A stretch of 7,369 nucleotides of DNA. Origin: Candidatus Omnitrophota bacterium. Its GTDB lineage: Bacteria > Omnitrophota > Gorgyraeia > Duberdicusellales > 4484-171. A model generated the notes under the pieces. That model worked only from the letters and a program-made list of their open reading frames with translations. It was not told the origin of the DNA and searched no databases. Positions within the stretch are counted from its first letter, which is position 1. Each line of letters starts with the position of its first letter. Below, piece by piece: positions 6,029-7,369 of the stretch. The position numbers were made by a program, and so were the translations under genes. The DNA is taken from the NCBI GenBank assembly GCA_003644405.1, contig QNCE01000062.1, forward strand, positions 1 through 7,369, written 5' to 3'.

Positions 6029-7275
6029 CACTTTTCCCTTTTCTTTAAAGGTTTGGCAGGAATACCTACCACCACCGTGTTGTTTTCTACCTCCTTAGTC
6101 ACTATTGCCCCTGCTCCTGTTAGAGCATTCTTCCCAATCTTACAAGGAGCTACTATTACCGTATGGGAACCAAGAAAAGCATAATCTTCAATGAGTGTTT
6201 TATATTTGTGCTTACCATCATAGTTAGCAGTAACAAACCCAGCTCCAATATTTACTCCCTCTTTTATAGTAGCATCTCCTATGTAGCTGAAATGCTTAGC
6301 TCGTATCTTAGGACCAACCTGAGAACGAGTTATCTCTACAAAATTCCCAATAGAGCTACCTTCTTTAACGTAAGTATTTTGACGCAAATGGACAAAAGGA
6401 CCAATGGAACAGTTAGTGCCAATTATAACATTTTTCTCTATATAAGTAAAGGGGTAAATTATAGAATTTTTTCCAATTTTAGTATCGTAACTTAAAAAAG
6501 TAGTGTAAGGGTCAATTATCCTTACTCCTTTGCGCATTGCCCTCTCTAATAGTCTCTCATTCAATAACTTATATGCTAAAGCTAAATTACTCTGAGTGTT
6601 AATTCCTATAATCTGTCTCCAATCTTCTAAAAAGTAAGTGGAAATTTTTAAGTTTTGGCGAGAAAATATCTCTACAATATCGGTTAAAAAAAACTCCTTT
6701 TTTCTTTTATTCATCCTTATTTTCTTTAGTCCTTTTCCAAGATAGGATTTTTTGAAACAGTAGATCCCACTATTTACCTCATCTATAGGATGAGTTAACT
6801 GTTGCTTCTCTATTATTTTAATTACTTCTCCTCCAGAGTTCCTTAGGATTCTGCCTAAATCGCTATCGAAAGGTAACCTACTGCTAATAAGAGCGCAGGG
6901 AGAATTCTCCTTAAAGTAGAGGTTAATAAATCTTCGTAAGGTCTTTGCCTCTATCAAGGGAGTATCTCCACAAAGAACAAGAATATCTTCTTCTTTAGCA
7001 AAGGGTAAAGCAACCTCTACTGCTTTAGCTGTTCCATTACATACCTTCTGATGAACAAACCTTATATCAGGAAACTTCTCTCTAACTATCTTCTTAACTT
7101 CTTCCTTCTTATAACCAACTACCAAAGAAATATCTTCTATTCCCAATTTCTTGAGAACATCTAAAGTATAGAAAATTAGCGGTCTTCCTCCTAAATCTAA
7201 AATGACCTTTGGTCTAGCGAGTCTTATACGCTTACTCTTACCTGCTCCTAATACTATTGCTGAAAGTTTTCTCAT
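6028..7275 (-). CDS. glmU: Bifunctional GlmU: GlcN-1-P acetyltransferase / GlcNAc-1-P uridylyltransferase (compact form)
   Basis: GlmU acetylates glucosamine-1-phosphate and then couples the product to UTP, giving UDP-GlcNAc for peptidoglycan and lipid A. The N-terminal nucleotidyltransferase domain (about 1-228) shows LGAGKSKR...RPKVI (R16, K23), HQKVCNGTAKA (Q76, G81, T82), LCGDTPL (D104), LGRIL, EVNSGIY (E166, N168) and GINTQ (N226). The C-terminal left-handed beta-helix (about 243-410) has GPFVHLRQ (R298), GNFVEITR, AKHFSYIGD with catalytic His328, IGAGFVTANYDG (N351, Y352) and FLGSHT (S370). It has 415 residues against 456 in E. coli; most of the loss (about 34 residues, roughly two helix coils) falls between N226 and R298. 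The loop normally GKGT reads GKSK, and the E. coli K351 position is Thr316. Identity is firm; full activity of both halves is inferred. The ATG at 7275 has AGGA about 10 nt upstream. First gene of the visible operon. Confidence 0.93.
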   Translation of the reverse strand: MRKLSAIVLGAGKSKRIRLARPKVILDLGGRPLIFYTLDVLKKLGIEDISLVVGYKKEEVKKIVREKFPDIRFVHQKVCNGTAKAVEVALPFAKEEDILVLCGDTPLIEAKTLRRFINLYFKENSPCALISSRLPFDSDLGRILRNSGGEVIKIIEKQQLTHPIDEVNSGIYCFKKSYLGKGLKKIRMNKRKKEFFLTDIVEIFSRQNLKISTYFLEDWRQIIGINTQSNLALAYKLLNERLLERAMRKGVRIIDPYTTFLSYDTKIGKNSIIYPFTYIEKNVIIGTNCSIGPFVHLRQNTYVKEGSSIGNFVEITRSQVGPKIRAKHFSYIGDATIKEGVNIGAGFVTANYDGKHKYKTLIEDYAFLGSHTVIVAPCKIGKNALTGAGAIVTKEVENNTVVVGIPAKPLKKREK

Positions 7276-7301
7276 ATTTTTTGTTTCCTACTGCCCGGTG
7301 A

Positions 7302-7360
7302 GGACTCGTAACAAATCTTTTGCTAAGCAAAAGTCTAAAAAATATTTGTTCCGAGACTCC
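7302..7360 (-). repeat. Nested inverted repeat / long imperfect hairpin upstream of glmU
   Basis: The outer arms are GGACTCGTAACAAAT (7302-7316) and ATTTGTTCCGAGACTCC (7344-7360), written on the plus strand. They pair over 14 of 15 positions apart from one mismatch and a 2-nt bulge. Inside them, CTTTTGCTAAGCAAAAG (7317-7333) is a perfect self-complementary arm with a 7-bp stem and a 3-nt loop. An A-rich strip (7337-7342) separates the inner hairpin from one outer arm; on the transcript it is a U-run. The pairing is seen directly. A regulatory role in glmU expression is inferred. Confidence 0.6.
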
Positions 7361-7369
7361 TTTTGCTTA
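7324..7369 (-). repeat. Second inverted repeat that competes with the inner hairpin
   Basis: TAAGCAAAAG (7324-7333, plus strand) is the perfect 10-base reverse complement of CTTTTGCTTA (7360-7369). The segment 7324-7333 can therefore pair either with 7317-7323, as the inner hairpin, or with 7360-7369. The two pairings share bases and exclude each other. The right arm reaches the window edge, so it may extend further. Confidence 0.55.

Larger units (their letters stand above)
7276..7369 (-). other. Non-coding glmU upstream region, part of a longer leader or intergenic space
   Basis: These 94 nt carry no supportable gene and continue past the window edge. They hold the glmU ribosome binding site (TAGGAAA at 7284-7290) and the nested inverted repeats described separately. 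I looked for a sigma-70 promoter on the minus strand and found no convincing pair of -35 and -10 boxes. The minus-strand sequence starts with TAA at the edge, which might be an upstream gene's stop codon, but this cannot be tested here. Confidence 0.6.

Noticed and set aside
5871..6098. Plus-strand open frame of about 75 codons
   Set aside because: It is antisense to the prs start and glmU end; composition follows the complementary genes and no ribosome binding site stands out.
6163..6495. Plus-strand open frame of about 110 codons
   Set aside because: It is antisense to the GlmU beta-helix region. The repeated hexapeptide coding on the other strand explains its length.
7291..7300. CTGCCCGGTG, resembling a piece of 23S rRNA
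   Set aside because: Only ten bases match from memory and the flanks do not continue the rRNA sequence, so it is taken as chance.
7317..7343. Rho-independent terminator formed by the inner hairpin
   Set aside because: On the minus strand the U-run precedes the hairpin rather than following it, and on the plus strand the hairpin is followed by A residues, so neither direction fits.
7276..7369. tRNA gene or sigma-70 promoter upstream of glmU
   Set aside because: No cloverleaf arms or T-loop consensus can be drawn, and no -35/-10 pair with proper spacing was found on the minus strand.

Overview
This AT-rich window carries one uninterrupted block of minus-strand genes from right to left: glmU, prs, rplY (ctc type), pth, rpsF, ssb, rpsR, rplI, dnaB, then two prepilin-like genes, the last cut by the left edge. 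Neighbours overlap by 1 to 8 nt or sit 1 to 13 nt apart. No internal terminator or promoter is evident, so the block reads as one long operon. The order joins two clusters that are separate in organisms such as Bacillus subtilis: glmU-prs-ctc-pth and rpsF-ssb-rpsR plus rplI-dnaB.

The genes cover linked growth functions. GlmU makes UDP-GlcNAc for peptidoglycan and outer-envelope polymers. Prs makes PRPP for nucleotide synthesis. bL25, bS6, bS18 and bL9 are ribosomal proteins, and Pth recycles peptidyl-tRNA. SSB and DnaB act at the replication fork. The two prepilin-like proteins belong to a type IV pilus or type II secretion-like system, suggesting a diderm cell. I suspect an uncultured lineage with many pseudopilins (an Omnitrophota-like or similar candidate phylum), but the window alone cannot fix the taxonomy.

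Region by region: 1-324 is a partial prepilin-like gene; 338-1090 a cysteine-rich PilV/GspI-like pseudopilin starting at GTG; 1092-2453 dnaB; 2450-2893 rplI; 2893-3123 rpsR of the cysteine-bearing type; 3123-3545 ssb; 3548-3865 rpsF; 3858-4439 pth starting at TTG; 4436-5083 long-form bL25; 5087-6028 prs; 6028-7275 a compact glmU. The only notable non-coding stretch is 7276-7369, which contains nested inverted repeats upstream of glmU that could form alternative hairpins.

This is mostly a housekeeping region and I found no defence, mobile or CRISPR system. The points worth a second look are the glmU leader, the compact GlmU with several unusual active-site residues, the SSB tail that lacks the usual Pro-Phe tip where it encodes the rpsR ribosome binding site, and the cysteine cluster in the pseudopilin.
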